The notes: generated by a model from the sequence alone, not told the origin. DNA of 64,000 nucleotides from CAWCAW01 sp963793645 (GCA_963793645.1 CAWCAW010000008.1:1-64000), one strand, 5' to 3'. Counted from the first letter of the stretch, positions 27,330-37,208 are shown. A program made the numbers and translations.

Positions 27330-28256
27330 ATGTCCAAGGTGGCGTCGAAGGTGGCCGTGGCCGCCCTGCCACCCGTGCGGGCCGGGGTATGCGCCGACCC
27401 GGAGTGGATGGTGGGTTTCGCCCGGCACGCTGAGGCCTGTGGTTTCGAGTCGATCGTCACCGTCGAGCACGCCGTGGTGATCTCCGACTACACGAGCACG
27501 TATCCGTATGCGGCGTCGGGGCGCATGCCGCTTCCCGACCACTGTGCCATTCCCGATCCCCTGGACACGTTGGCCTTCGTCGCCGGTGCCACGACCACCT
27601 TGGGGCTGGCCACCGGTGTGGTGGTCTTGCCCGTGCATCATCCCGTCGTGCTCGCCAAACGACTGGCCACCATCGACGTGTTGTCCAAGGGACGGTTGCG
27701 CCTCGGTGTCGGGCTGGGGTGGATGCGCGAAGAGATCGAAGCATGCGGCACCGACTTCGACAGCCGAGCCCGGCGCGCTGACGAATCAATCGCCGTTATG
27801 CGCACCTTGTGGGAACCGTGCGGACCCCAAGGGGTGTCGTTTGCGGGGGAGTTCTTCCGCTTTGCCGGAGCCCATAGCTATCCCAAGCCGGCCCGCTCCT
27901 CGGGCATCCCCATCCACATAGGCGGACACAGCCCGGGATCGATCCGCCGGGCCGCCCGGCTCGGCGACGGCTGGCATCCGCTCGGGCTGCAAGGTGACGA
28001 GTTGGTGGCGGCCATCGCGCAGCTCCACAGCGAGACCCGGGCGGCCGGACGCGATCCCGAGGCGCTGGAGGTGACGGTCACCGGGGTGGCGTCGACCACC
28101 ACGGCGGAGACGATCGAAAAGGTGGCCCAGATGGGGATCGACCGGCTCGTGGTGACGTGCATGCGGCCGGATCTCGACGAAGCCAAAGAGGAACTGTCCG
28201 GCGTGGCCGAGCGCGTCGGGCTCGAGGCGCCCGGATCTCCGGCTCCATCGCCGTAG
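27330..28256 (+). CDS. LLM-class F420-dependent oxidoreductase
   Basis: 308 residues in a luciferase-like TIM barrel: HAEACGFESIVTVEHAVV near residue 35, TTLGLATGVVVLPVHHPVVLAKRLATIDVLSKGRLRLGVGLGWM, and GIPIHIGGHSPGSIRRAARLGDGWHPL. This matches the F420-dependent (TIGR03619-like) subgroup abundant in actinobacteria, which use coenzyme F420 rather than FMN. Substrate unknown. The start at 27330 is the ATG before SKVAS. Confidence 0.88.
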   Translation: MSKVASKVAVAALPPVRAGVCADPEWMVGFARHAEACGFESIVTVEHAVVISDYTSTYPYAASGRMPLPDHCAIPDPLDTLAFVAGATTTLGLATGVVVLPVHHPVVLAKRLATIDVLSKGRLRLGVGLGWMREEIEACGTDFDSRARRADESIAVMRTLWEPCGPQGVSFAGEFFRFAGAHSYPKPARSSGIPIHIGGHSPGSIRRAARLGDGWHPLGLQGDELVAAIAQLHSETRAAGRDPEALEVTVTGVASTTTAETIEKVAQMGIDRLVVTCMRPDLDEAKEELSGVAERVGLEAPGSPAPSP

Positions 28257-28266
28257 TCTCTGTGTC

Positions 28267-29547
28267 GTGAGTATCCCTGGTACGCCCGTGTCGGACTGGC
28301 GCGACCGGGTGGGGATCGATGACGTCAAGGCGGCCGGCGCCCGACTGGCACCGGTGGTGGGGCGCACCCCTCTGCAGCTGTCGGAACGCCTGTCAGAGCA
28401 TTACGGAGCGTCGATCTACCTCAAGCGCGAAGACCTGCAGGTGGTGCGGTCCTACAAGATCCGGGGAGCCTTCAACTTCATCTCCCGGCTTCCCGCCGCC
28501 GCCTTGGATGCGGGCGTCGTATGCGCCAGCGCGGGCAACCACGCGCAGGGGGTGGCGTGGAGCTGTCGCCACCTCGGTGTGCGCGGGGCGGTGTTTCTCC
28601 CCCGGCGCGCCCCGCGCCAGAAGGTGGCCCGCATCAAGGCTTTGGCCGGCTCCCTCGTCGAGGTGCGCTTTGCCGGCGACAGCTTCGACGACGCCCAGGC
28701 CGCGGCGGCCGCATACTCGACCGACACGGGGGCGACGGTGGTGCCCACCTTCGACCATCCCGATACCGTGGCGGGGCAGGGGACCGTCGGCCTCGAGCTG
28801 GTCGAGGAACTGGGGGCGGCTCCTGACGTCTGTGTGGTGCCCATCGGCGGTGGCGGGCTCATCGCCGGCATCGCCGTTGCCCTCGACGGGCTGGGCGCTG
28901 CGACCCGCATCGTCGGTGCGCAGCCCGCCGGGGCGCCGGCCATGCTGCGCTCATTCGAGGCGGGCCATCCCGTCACCATCGACATCGAGGACGACTTCGT
29001 CGACGGCGCCGTGGTGCGCACACCGGGCTCGCTCACCTTCGCCATCGCGCGCGAGCTGGTGAGCGAGATCGTCGTCGTCTCCGAAGGCCGCATCTGTACC
29101 GAGCAGCTGGCGCTGTATCAGGACGACGGCATCGTGGCCGAGCCCGCCGGCGCCCTCGCCATTGCCGCGCTCGACGATGTGGCGGCGGATATCGCCGGTC
29201 GCAACGTGGTGGCCATATTGAGCGGGGGCAACAACGACGTGGCTCGCTACGACGAGATCATCGAGCGCAGTCTCGTGCACCAGGGGCTCAAGCATTACTT
29301 CTTGGTGAGCTTTCCCCAACAGCCCGGTGCGCTTCGTCGTTTTTTGGATGAGTGCCTGGGTCCGAGCGATGACATCGTGCTGTTCGAGTACATCAAGAAA
29401 AACGACCGGGAATTCGGCCCCGCTCTGGTCGGTGTGGAACTGGCCGAGCGTGGCGATCTGGCACCACTTCTGGGGCGCATCGCCACCTCGGGGCTCGACG
29501 TGCAAGAAGTCCCCCCTGACAGCCCGTTGTTCCACCTCCTGGTGTAG
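28267..29547 (+). CDS. ilvA: Threonine dehydratase (biosynthetic), isoleucine pathway
   Basis: Converts threonine to 2-oxobutanoate using pyridoxal phosphate, the first step to isoleucine. 426 residues: YLKREDLQVVRSYKIRGAFN carries the cofactor lysine (residue about 62), SAGNHAQGVAW and the phosphate loop VPIGGGGLIAGIA follow. A single C-terminal regulatory domain (HYFLVSFPQQPGALRRFLDECLG) makes it the shorter Bacillus/Corynebacterium-like form. The start is GTG. It lies between an oxidoreductase and a DHA2 exporter, all on one strand with short gaps. Confidence 0.93.
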   Translation: MSIPGTPVSDWRDRVGIDDVKAAGARLAPVVGRTPLQLSERLSEHYGASIYLKREDLQVVRSYKIRGAFNFISRLPAAALDAGVVCASAGNHAQGVAWSCRHLGVRGAVFLPRRAPRQKVARIKALAGSLVEVRFAGDSFDDAQAAAAAYSTDTGATVVPTFDHPDTVAGQGTVGLELVEELGAAPDVCVVPIGGGGLIAGIAVALDGLGAATRIVGAQPAGAPAMLRSFEAGHPVTIDIEDDFVDGAVVRTPGSLTFAIARELVSEIVVVSEGRICTEQLALYQDDGIVAEPAGALAIAALDDVAADIAGRNVVAILSGGNNDVARYDEIIERSLVHQGLKHYFLVSFPQQPGALRRFLDECLGPSDDIVLFEYIKKNDREFGPALVGVELAERGDLAPLLGRIATSGLDVQEVPPDSPLFHLLV

Positions 29548-29550
29548 TCA

Positions 29551-31053
29551 GTGATGTCGTCTCCGGCGTCGGGTGACGGCGCCCTGACACTGCGACTCCG
29601 AAGCGCGGCGGGGCGGTGGGTGCTGGTGGCCACCGTGCTCGGCTCGAGTGTCGTCGCCATCGACTCCACCGTGGTGGGCATCGCGCTGCCGGCCATCGGT
29701 CGCAGCTTCGGGGTTTCCATCACCAGCCTGCAGTGGGTGGTCAGCGCCTACCTGTTGAGCCTGGCCGGCCTGCTGTTGCTGGGCGGGGCGCTGAGCGATC
29801 GTTTCGGGCGCCGGCGCGTCTTTGTGATCGGGGTCATCTGGTTCGCGCTGGCGTCGCTTGTGTGTGCGGGAGCGCCCGACGTCGGCACCCTCATCGTGGC
29901 GCGAGGGCTGCAGGGCATCGGAGGGGCGTTGCTCACCCCCGGATCGTTGGCCATCTTGCAAGCGTCGTTCGTTCCCGACGACCGCTCCCGCGCCATCGGG
30001 TTGTGGTCGGGCCTGGGCGGGGTGGGCACGGCCGTCGGGCCGTTTCTGGGCGGGTTCTTGATCGAAGCGGTGTCATGGCGCCTGGTGTTCTTGATCAATG
30101 TCCCCCTGGCGGCGGTGGTGGCGGTGCTCGCCACGCGCCATGTCCCCGAGACGAAAGACCCCACTGTCACGGGTCGGATCGACGTCGCGGGAGCGGTGCT
30201 CGTGACAGCCGGGCTCCTGGGCATCACCATGGGTTTGATCGAGGAATCCGGCCGCGGCTGGGCGGCACCGGTGGTCCTCGGAGGTGTCATGGCCGGGTTG
30301 GCGTGCATGGTCGCCTTTGTGGTCGTGGAGCGCCACGAGAAGCATCCGCTGTTGGCCATGGGGATCTTCGCGTCGCGCCAGTTCAGCGCCACCAATGTGG
30401 TGACCTTCGTCGTCTACGGCGCCCTGGGCGGCGCCTTGTTCCTCTTGCCGGTGGTGCTGCAGCGCGTGGCGCACTACTCACCGTTGCAAGCAGGGATCTC
30501 GCTGCTCCCGCTGACAGCCATCATGCTGGTGTTCTCGGCTCGTTCGGGCGCGTTGGCGGCCCGCATCGGGCCGCGGCTGCAGATGTCGGTGGGACCCGTG
30601 CTCGTGGGCGCGGGCATGCTGCTCTTGCGGCTGGTGGGGGGCTCGGGCGACTACCTGACCGAGGTCCTTCCCGGCGTCGTCCTTCTGTCGATCGGGTTGG
30701 CCACGACGGTGGCCCCCCTCACCGCCACCGCTTTGGCGTCGGCCCCCACCGAGCACTCGGCCATGGCCTCGGCGGTGAACAACGGCGTCGCTCGCACGGC
30801 CCAGCTGGTGGCGGTAGCCGTGCTTCCGGCGCTGGCGGGGATCACCACGGTCGCCTATCTCCATCCCGCCGAGCTCGAAGCGGGATTTCACACCGCCGTG
30901 GATCTCTCCGCCGCGGCCGCCGTGGTGGGTGGGTGCATCGCGGCGGGCTTCATCAGAAACCCGGTGCGCAATGGCAGCGCGTCAACCCCGGCGCGGGCGC
31001 CGGCGACGCCGATGTCGTGTCCGCTCGAAGCCACGCCCATGGGCCACCACTAA
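29551..31053 (+). CDS. DHA2 family (14-helix) MFS multidrug exporter
   Basis: 500 residues. The start VLVATVLGSSVVAIDSTVVGIALPAIGRSFGVSITSLQWVVSAYLLSLAGLLLLGGALSDRFGRRRVFVIG includes the DHA motif D1 and motif A, and LQGIGGALLTPGSLAIL is motif C, the antiporter signature. Starts at GTG 29551 or ATG 29554, 3-6 bp after ilvA. Likely a proton-driven drug or metabolite exporter; the link to isoleucine synthesis is only positional. Confidence 0.9.
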   Translation: MMSSPASGDGALTLRLRSAAGRWVLVATVLGSSVVAIDSTVVGIALPAIGRSFGVSITSLQWVVSAYLLSLAGLLLLGGALSDRFGRRRVFVIGVIWFALASLVCAGAPDVGTLIVARGLQGIGGALLTPGSLAILQASFVPDDRSRAIGLWSGLGGVGTAVGPFLGGFLIEAVSWRLVFLINVPLAAVVAVLATRHVPETKDPTVTGRIDVAGAVLVTAGLLGITMGLIEESGRGWAAPVVLGGVMAGLACMVAFVVVERHEKHPLLAMGIFASRQFSATNVVTFVVYGALGGALFLLPVVLQRVAHYSPLQAGISLLPLTAIMLVFSARSGALAARIGPRLQMSVGPVLVGAGMLLLRLVGGSGDYLTEVLPGVVLLSIGLATTVAPLTATALASAPTEHSAMASAVNNGVARTAQLVAVAVLPALAGITTVAYLHPAELEAGFHTAVDLSAAAAVVGGCIAAGFIRNPVRNGSASTPARAPATPMSCPLEATPMGHH

Positions 31054-31093
31054 GTCCTCCGGCATCGTTGCCACGGGCGCGTCGTGCGGTGGG

Positions 31094-32293
31094 TCAGCTC
31101 CCCAGCCGAGGGGTCGGCGTAAAGGTCACCGGCATCGTCTCGTGACCGACTATGAAGTTCGAGACCCGGAGCGGCGGGGGCTCGTCGCCGGCGAGTTGTA
31201 GATCAGGGAGTCGTTCGGCAATGCAGTCGACCATGCCCACCAGCTCGGCGCGCGCCAGACGGTTGCCGAGACACATGTGGGCGCCGAAGCCGAAGGCCAG
31301 ATGATCGTTGGGTTGGCGGGCGATGTCGAATGACTCGGGGTCGGCGAAGACCGTCTCGTCGCGATTGGCCGAAGGGTAGAGCAAAAAGACGCTCTCACCG
31401 GCGCCGATGGTCTTGCCGTGCAGTTCGATGTCTCGAGTGGTGGTGCGCTTGAAGTTCTTGATGGGCGTTACCCACCGCAGCATTTCCTCGCCTGCGCTCG
31501 GCACCAGACTGCGATCGTTGCGCAATGCTTCGAACTGCTCGGGACGCCGCATCAGTGCCTCCATACCTCCGCTGATGACGTGGCGAGTGGTCTCGTCGCC
31601 ACCGATGAGGATGAGCAGAGACTCGTGCGCCAGCGAGTCGTCGTCGAGGCGCTCCCCGTCCACCTCGCCTTGTACCAAGACACCGAGCAGGTCGTCGGTG
31701 GCCCCGGATTCCCGGCGCTCGGCGATCAGGGCGCGGATGTATCCGTCCCACTCGCCGTAGGCGGCGGCCGCTCTCTCCATCGCATCGGCATCAGGCGAGC
31801 CCTGGGATCCCAACAAGGTTTCGGACCACTGCAGCAGCGTGGACCAGTCCTCCTCGGCGAAGCCCAGCATGTCGGCGATCATGATCAGCGGCAGGGGAGC
31901 GGCGATGTCCGCTACCAGGTCACAACTGCCTTTTTCGGACACGGCGTCGATGATCTGATTGCATACCTCGGCGACACGGGGCTGGCGGATGCGCACCGCT
32001 TCGGGCGTGAACCCCGCACTGACTATGCGGCGTCGCTTGCGGTGATCGGGGGCGTCCATGTCGATCATGTACGGCAGCACGATGTCGGGGCGGACCCCGC
32101 CCGCGCTGGAGAAGTTCTGCGGATCTTGTCCGATGGCGCGCACGTCCTCGTAGCGGCTGATTCCCCAGATGCCGCTCTCCTCGTCGAGGTAGGCGGGCGC
32201 ATGCTGGCGCATCCACGCAAAGGTCGGATAGGGATCACCGGCATAGAAATGGCCGTCCAGAAGCCGGATCTCTCGAACGTCAGTGTCAGGCAT
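31094..32293 (-). CDS. Cytochrome P450
   Basis: 399 residues. The haem-binding loop FGFGAHMCLGNRLAR places the axial Cys at about residue 341. The I-helix LILIGGDETTRHV carries the acid-alcohol pair and EEMLRW the ExxR motif. Soluble, with no membrane anchor; resembles actinobacterial P450s acting on steroids or terpenoids. It is 100 bp downstream of the sulfotransferase gene on the same strand. No ferredoxin gene lies nearby, so electron partners are elsewhere. Confidence 0.93.
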   Translation of the reverse strand: MPDTDVREIRLLDGHFYAGDPYPTFAWMRQHAPAYLDEESGIWGISRYEDVRAIGQDPQNFSSAGGVRPDIVLPYMIDMDAPDHRKRRRIVSAGFTPEAVRIRQPRVAEVCNQIIDAVSEKGSCDLVADIAAPLPLIMIADMLGFAEEDWSTLLQWSETLLGSQGSPDADAMERAAAAYGEWDGYIRALIAERRESGATDDLLGVLVQGEVDGERLDDDSLAHESLLILIGGDETTRHVISGGMEALMRRPEQFEALRNDRSLVPSAGEEMLRWVTPIKNFKRTTTRDIELHGKTIGAGESVFLLYPSANRDETVFADPESFDIARQPNDHLAFGFGAHMCLGNRLARAELVGMVDCIAERLPDLQLAGDEPPPLRVSNFIVGHETMPVTFTPTPRLGS

Positions 32294-32394
32294 GGCGATT
32301 GTGTCCCCCTCCGCTAAGGCTCATCGTGGCACCGGCCTCCGGAGCCGCACAAGGCCACGTTGTGCCAGGTCAACGCGCGCCGCCCGGCCCGCCG

Positions 32395-33579
32395 TCAGGC
32401 CGAGGGGTGAAAACGCTCCGTGTACTGCTCGAAGGCGGCGGCCACGGCTCCGGGGTCGAGGCCGAAGTCATCCAGGGCGTACTCGTGAGTGCCGTGGCTG
32501 CCCGGCGGGTGCTGGAGCGCCCAGGCCGCGATGGCGTCGCGGCGGGGTCCGTCGAGCTCGAGGCCAAGGCGGCCATAGGCCGTCTCCACGGCACGGACCG
32601 GATCGGCATTGAGCACGTCGAAAGAGACATCGGCGAAACGTGCTTCGCCGTGTCGGGCCCGGAAGTCCATGGCGCGGCGAATCGCCTCGGCCCACAGATG
32701 CAACTGCTCGGCACCAAGATCGCCGGGATCGCCGGGATCCCCCACCCAGCTGCGCGTGTACTGCACCAAGCTGCACACCGACCCCAGCACGGCGCCCGGG
32801 TCGCGATGGGTCCACAAGAAGGAGGCGTCAGGGTAGGCGGCATTGAGCGCGTCCAGCGACAGCATGTGCACGGGCGTCTTCAGGTGCCAGCGCCGGGGCC
32901 CACAATGCCACTGCAGGAGCTGCAAGGTGCGCCGGTGCATGTCGTAGGCGGGCGTCATGTCGCAGTCGAGCGCCCACCGCACGTAACTCGGTACCCGAGC
33001 CATGCCGTCGAAGTGGGTGGTGCGAAAGGCCATGCCCAGGAGGTCCTGACACTCTGTGGGCCCCGTCGCCGTCTGAAAGTAAAGAGAACGCATCTTCGGA
33101 AAGGTGCTGTACATCGCCTCCAGGCCCACCGCGGCGTCGGCGATGCGGGAATCGTCGTGCTCGGTGGCGGACTCCGGTGGGGGGACGGGAGCGCTCGATT
33201 CCCACAGACGCAACGAGCGGATGGCAGGATCGGCGGCGAGCAAGTTGGACAGCGCCGTCGTGCCTGTGCGCGGCAGGCCGATGATGAACAGCGGAGGGTC
33301 CGGGGCGCCGATGGTCTCGTCGGCGATCTCGGGGTGCTTCTTGTGGACATCGGTGATCAGCAACCGGTTGGAGAGCAGCATCTCCAACCGCATTTTCATG
33401 ATCTGCCCCCCGAGCTCGGTGAGCTCGGCCTCCGACGCCAGGGCCTCGGTGAGCCGGCCCAAGGCTTCGTCCATGTCACCGGGGCCGAAGTCTTCGAGCC
33501 CGGTGACTTCCATGGCACCGGCCATGAGGCCCTCGGCGTCGATGCCGATATCCGGCGTCCGTCCGGGGCCCTCGCTCAT
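32395..33579 (-). CDS. Sulfotransferase family protein
   Basis: 394 residues. The PAPS 5'-phosphosulfate loop is seen in PPLFIIGLPRTGTTALSNLLAADP (about residue 97) and the 3'-phosphate region in FLWTHRDPGAVLGSVCSLV. An N-terminal all-helical part of about 90 residues is typical of the large actinobacterial Sulfotransfer_3 group. Likely transfers sulfate to a hydroxyl of a hydrophobic compound. The ATG at 33579 overlaps the SDR stop (ATGA), so the two are co-translated. Confidence 0.87.
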   Translation of the reverse strand: MSEGPGRTPDIGIDAEGLMAGAMEVTGLEDFGPGDMDEALGRLTEALASEAELTELGGQIMKMRLEMLLSNRLLITDVHKKHPEIADETIGAPDPPLFIIGLPRTGTTALSNLLAADPAIRSLRLWESSAPVPPPESATEHDDSRIADAAVGLEAMYSTFPKMRSLYFQTATGPTECQDLLGMAFRTTHFDGMARVPSYVRWALDCDMTPAYDMHRRTLQLLQWHCGPRRWHLKTPVHMLSLDALNAAYPDASFLWTHRDPGAVLGSVCSLVQYTRSWVGDPGDPGDLGAEQLHLWAEAIRRAMDFRARHGEARFADVSFDVLNADPVRAVETAYGRLGLELDGPRRDAIAAWALQHPPGSHGTHEYALDDFGLDPGAVAAAFEQYTERFHPSA

Positions 33580-34379
33580 ACGAAATCCGATCCGCCGTCG
33601 ACATTGACATTGGCACCGGTGCAATATCCGTTGCGACGCGAGCCGAGGAAGACGACCACAGCGGCCACCTCCTCGGGCAGCCCGGCTCGGCCCAGGTCGG
33701 CCGGCTGGTGGAAATGCCTGGTGATCCATGTCATGACGTCATGCGGGTCGGTGGGATCGAGGTCTTCGGCTTCGAACATGGGGCGCAACCCCTCGCTGAA
33801 ACTGGCCGTGACGATCGAGCCCGGGCTCACGGTGTTCACCAGGATCCCCTGGGGGGCAAGCGAACGCGCCAGGTTCTTCGACACGCTCGTGAGCGCGGCC
33901 TTGGCCGCCGTGTAGGCGACCAGCATCTCGCTCTGGCGTTGGGTGGAGTGCGCCGACAGATTCACGATGCGCGCCCACGGCGCGTCGCCCAGCAACGGCA
34001 AGGCGGCGCGTACGCAGCGCACGGCGCCCAATGTGCCCAAGTCGATCACGCCGTGCCAGGCGTCATCGTCGAGCTGTTCGAAACGGGCGGCGGCGGGGCC
34101 CACGGTGTTGACGAGCACGTTGAGCGAACCCCAGCGCGCGTCGATGGCGGCGAACGCCGCGTTCACCTGGGCCAGGTTGGTCACGTCCGCGGTCAGTCCC
34201 ACCGCGTCGGGGGCACCGGCTGCCATCAGGGCCGCCGCCGTGGTGTCGAGCCCCTCGCTCCCGCGGGCCAGCACAGCTACCCTGGCCCCTTCGGCCGCGT
34301 AGGCCTCGGCGACGGCGCGTCCCATGCCTTTGGTGCCGCCGGTGACGGCAACGGTGGCGCCCGCCAGTCCTAGGTCCAT
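33576..34379 (-). CDS. Short-chain dehydrogenase/reductase
   Basis: 267 residues with the cofactor motif TGGTKGMGRAVA (about residue 13), the structural NTVG motif in place of NNAG, the catalytic Ser in NLSAHS and YTAAK. The ending GANVNVDGGSDFV is typical of classical SDRs. The NTVG variant occurs in some actinobacterial SDRs for steroid-like substrates. It lies in an operon with a DUF1214 protein (upstream) and a sulfotransferase (downstream). Confidence 0.9.
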   Translation of the reverse strand: MDLGLAGATVAVTGGTKGMGRAVAEAYAAEGARVAVLARGSEGLDTTAAALMAAGAPDAVGLTADVTNLAQVNAAFAAIDARWGSLNVLVNTVGPAAARFEQLDDDAWHGVIDLGTLGAVRCVRAALPLLGDAPWARIVNLSAHSTQRQSEMLVAYTAAKAALTSVSKNLARSLAPQGILVNTVSPGSIVTASFSEGLRPMFEAEDLDPTDPHDVMTWITRHFHQPADLGRAGLPEEVAAVVVFLGSRRNGYCTGANVNVDGGSDFV

Positions 34380-34428
34380 GCTGACATCCTCTCCGCTCTG
34401 GTTGGTTCTGGGTGCCGCCGCGCCGGGG

Positions 34429-35679
34429 TCATCGACCGAAGCGCCGCCGCACCCCGGCCCGGCGCCCAGCCAGCACGGCGGCACGCTCGGGCGCGGTGAT
34501 CCGGCGGGTGGTGGCCGGCACGACGTCGTCGATGCGAACAAAAGGGACGATCTCGGTGCGCGGCACCGGGGCGTCGGCGGCGCGGACGTAACGCACAATG
34601 GCCGGACCGCGTCGATGACCGGCGGTGTCCAACCAGTTCGCCACCCCCGGGTCGCGATGCGCCACCACGGCCCGCATCACCCCGTCGTCGTCCAGGGAGG
34701 CCTGGAAGCCATTCAAGCTCGACTGGTGTTCGGCGTAGTCGATCGTCTTCCACCAATGGTCACCGAACGAAATCGACCAGTACATGGCCTCAGGTGGAGT
34801 GACCTCGATGATCATGGCCTCGTCGTCGGCGAGCTCCCATGATCCCCATACGGTCACGTTCTCGGCGGCACCCCCCATCTCGGTGCGCGCCTGCGGAGGG
34901 CGAAAGACGTTGAGCCCTTGGGACCGGCCCGCCTCTTCGATGTCCCACCAGAAGCGCAGGCTCTCTTCGACGAACTCCCCCAAGGCGACGAGCTGGGCAC
35001 CCACCTGGGCATCGGCGCCGGCTCTGGAGCTCGGCGATGTGTCATCTCGTGGCGGCGACGACGTGCATGAAATGGAGAGCCGAGCCGGCTCTTCGTTTTC
35101 CCAGTCGTAGAAGAACTGTCTCACCACGAGCGCCGAAGTCGCCTCGTGCAGCGGCATCCAGTTGCCGGCGTGCTCGTCGGCTGACAGCACGATCTCGAAG
35201 GACCCGTCGGCGGCGACTTCGAGCTCGTCGACGACGGCATTGGCGGTGGCTTCGATGCCCGACATGACTTGGAGTCCGACATAGCGCGCCGAACCGCGGG
35301 TGCCGCGCACCACATAGGTGGCATCACCTCGGATGGTCGCCCCGGAGTAGGCGGCGTCGGGACAATCCATACCCCAGCGCATGACGGCGTCGACGTTGCC
35401 GGGGGTGATGGACGGGTCATACGGATCACTCGAGCGCAGGGCCTCGTCGATACCGAGAGCCATGAGCATGAGGACGTGGCGATAACCGGTGCCGTCCCCA
35501 CGCAGCTCCTCGGGGAGCTTGTCGGAGTGGAGGTGTTCGACGGCTGTGTCTAGGGACGCGGCGAGTGCTTCCCAAGCCGAACCGTCGCGTAAAGCCTGGG
35601 CATCGGACGGTTGCGCCTTGCGGCCGGCGCGTCCCACCGATGCCGGCAGCCACTTCGGCGGCCCCTCGTCGTCTCCCAC
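34429..35679 (-). CDS. DUF1214 domain-containing protein
   Basis: 416 residues. The C-terminal third (PPEAMYWSISFGDHWWKTIDYAEHQSSLNG...DPGVANWLDTAGHRRGPAIVRYV) matches the DUF1214 pattern seen in actinobacterial proteins near steroid and xenobiotic genes. The N-terminal half has no recognised motif. No signal peptide. It is the first gene of the minus-strand operon containing the SDR and sulfotransferase. Biochemical role not known. Confidence 0.75.
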   Translation of the reverse strand: MGDDEGPPKWLPASVGRAGRKAQPSDAQALRDGSAWEALAASLDTAVEHLHSDKLPEELRGDGTGYRHVLMLMALGIDEALRSSDPYDPSITPGNVDAVMRWGMDCPDAAYSGATIRGDATYVVRGTRGSARYVGLQVMSGIEATANAVVDELEVAADGSFEIVLSADEHAGNWMPLHEATSALVVRQFFYDWENEEPARLSISCTSSPPRDDTSPSSRAGADAQVGAQLVALGEFVEESLRFWWDIEEAGRSQGLNVFRPPQARTEMGGAAENVTVWGSWELADDEAMIIEVTPPEAMYWSISFGDHWWKTIDYAEHQSSLNGFQASLDDDGVMRAVVAHRDPGVANWLDTAGHRRGPAIVRYVRAADAPVPRTEIVPFVRIDDVVPATTRRITAPERAAVLAGRRAGVRRRFGR

Positions 35680-35861
35680 AGCCCGGCAATCTACCGATCA
35701 AAACGCGAAGGCGCTGTTCACGAGGAGTTTTGCGTCGTTGACATCTGGGTATGCCTTGTTGTGATCAGGGGCGTACGACGGATCACCGTTGCCAGATCAT
35801 GGATCTGTCCGCCACCGCCATTGCACTGACGTCGCCGTTTCGGCAACGGGGGTAGAAGAAC

Positions 35862-37178
35862 ATGACTGCAACCGATCGCATTGCTTTCCGCGGGCACAGT
35901 GCCATTGGTGAACACAGTGCCGTTAGCGAACACAGTGCCGTTAGCGAACACAGTGCCTGGCGCGGGCACCGGACGCACCGCCGAGCTCGTCTTGAGGTGG
36001 TGGGGATCGTGCTCTGCGTGGTTGTCGGCTTCGGCACCGTCGCCAACGGCGCGCCGGCTGGCGCGGCGGCGAGTTGTGTGCCGGCTCCTCACGCTGATCT
36101 GACCGGATGCAACTTGAGCGGCGCGGACTTGAGCGGTGCCAACCTCAGGGCCATCGACCTGAGTGGTGCCAACCTCACGGGTGCCACGCTGGTCGGGGCT
36201 CATCTCGAGTACGCCGATCTCGGCGCCGCCAACCTCACCGACGCCAACTTCACGGGAGCCGATCTGACGAGTGTCAGACTCGGTGGTGCCAACCTCTCCG
36301 CAGCGGACCTGTCGGGAGTACGGCTCTTCAATGTGTCGTCGGGCGTGCTGACTGGTTCGCCGGCGTCGCTGCCTTCGAATTGGCGGCTGCTCGACGGCTA
36401 TCTGCTCGGCCCCGCCGCCAACCTCGAAGGGGCCGAGCTGGCCGGTGGGGATGTGGCCGGTGACGACCTCGTGGCCGCCTTCCTCAAAGACGCCGATCTG
36501 GCCGGTGGGAATCTCACCGCCACCCACCTGAGGGACGCCAATCTCACGGGTGCCGACCTCAGCGGTGCCGACCTCAGCTTTGCCAACCTCACTGGTGCGC
36601 GTCTCAAAGACGCCAGCCTCGCTCACGCCAGCCTGGTGCACGCCATCCTTTACGACACCTCGTCAGGTGGAGACGCGGGCACCCTGGGTTCTCTGCCGGC
36701 GTATTGGACGCTTGTCGATGGGTATCTCGTCGGGCCCACCGCCGATCTGGAATATGCAGACCTGGCCGGAGCCGACCTCGCCGGGGTGCACCTCCGTGGT
36801 GCGTATCTCACCAACGCCGATCTAGCCGGCGCCGATCTCGTCGATGCCCGACCCAAGCAGGCGTACCTCATCGGCGCCGATCTGGTGGGAGCGGATCTGG
36901 CCGGCTCCGACGTGGAACACTCCCACCTCACCTCGGCCAACCTCACCAGAGCCAATGTCACCGGTGCCAATCTCACCGGTGTCATCTTCGACCACGCCAC
37001 CCTCGTCGATTCCGACCTGGCGGGGGCGGGGCTGGCCAATGCGCATTTCCGCGGCGCCAACCTGAGCGGCGCCAACCTCACCGGTGCGCTGCTGACGGGC
37101 ACCACGTGGCGTTACGCGATCTGCCCCGACATGACCGACAGCGCCAATGACGCGAACTCCTGCCTGAACGATCTGTAG
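35862..37178 (+). CDS. Secreted pentapeptide-repeat protein
   Basis: 438 residues. After an odd N-terminus with tandem SEHSAV-type repeats comes a signal-type helix (VVGIVLCVVVGFGTVANGAPAGA, about 48-70) and then many A(D/N)LxG pentapeptides forming a right-handed quadrilateral helix. Twice the repeats are broken by a related 35-residue module with LP..W.L.DGYL.GP.A.L (about 160-195 and 270-305). A terminal Cys pair (CPDMT, SCLND) may close the fold. Likely extracellular or wall-linked. The target is unknown. Confidence 0.85.
   Translation: MTATDRIAFRGHSAIGEHSAVSEHSAVSEHSAWRGHRTHRRARLEVVGIVLCVVVGFGTVANGAPAGAAASCVPAPHADLTGCNLSGADLSGANLRAIDLSGANLTGATLVGAHLEYADLGAANLTDANFTGADLTSVRLGGANLSAADLSGVRLFNVSSGVLTGSPASLPSNWRLLDGYLLGPAANLEGAELAGGDVAGDDLVAAFLKDADLAGGNLTATHLRDANLTGADLSGADLSFANLTGARLKDASLAHASLVHAILYDTSSGGDAGTLGSLPAYWTLVDGYLVGPTADLEYADLAGADLAGVHLRGAYLTNADLAGADLVDARPKQAYLIGADLVGADLAGSDVEHSHLTSANLTRANVTGANLTGVIFDHATLVDSDLAGAGLANAHFRGANLSGANLTGALLTGTTWRYAICPDMTDSANDANSCLNDL
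35895..35957 (+). repeat. 18-bp tandem repeat in the pentapeptide-repeat gene
   Basis: Three copies of an 18-bp unit (CACAGTGCCGTTAGCGAA and one variant, CACAGTGCCATTGGTGAA) and half of a fourth. Each unit is six codons, so copy number changes add or remove HSAV(S/G)E without breaking the frame. Confidence 0.85.
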
Positions 37179-37208
37179 GACGCCGGCATCATCGTTGGCG
37201 CACTCTCG

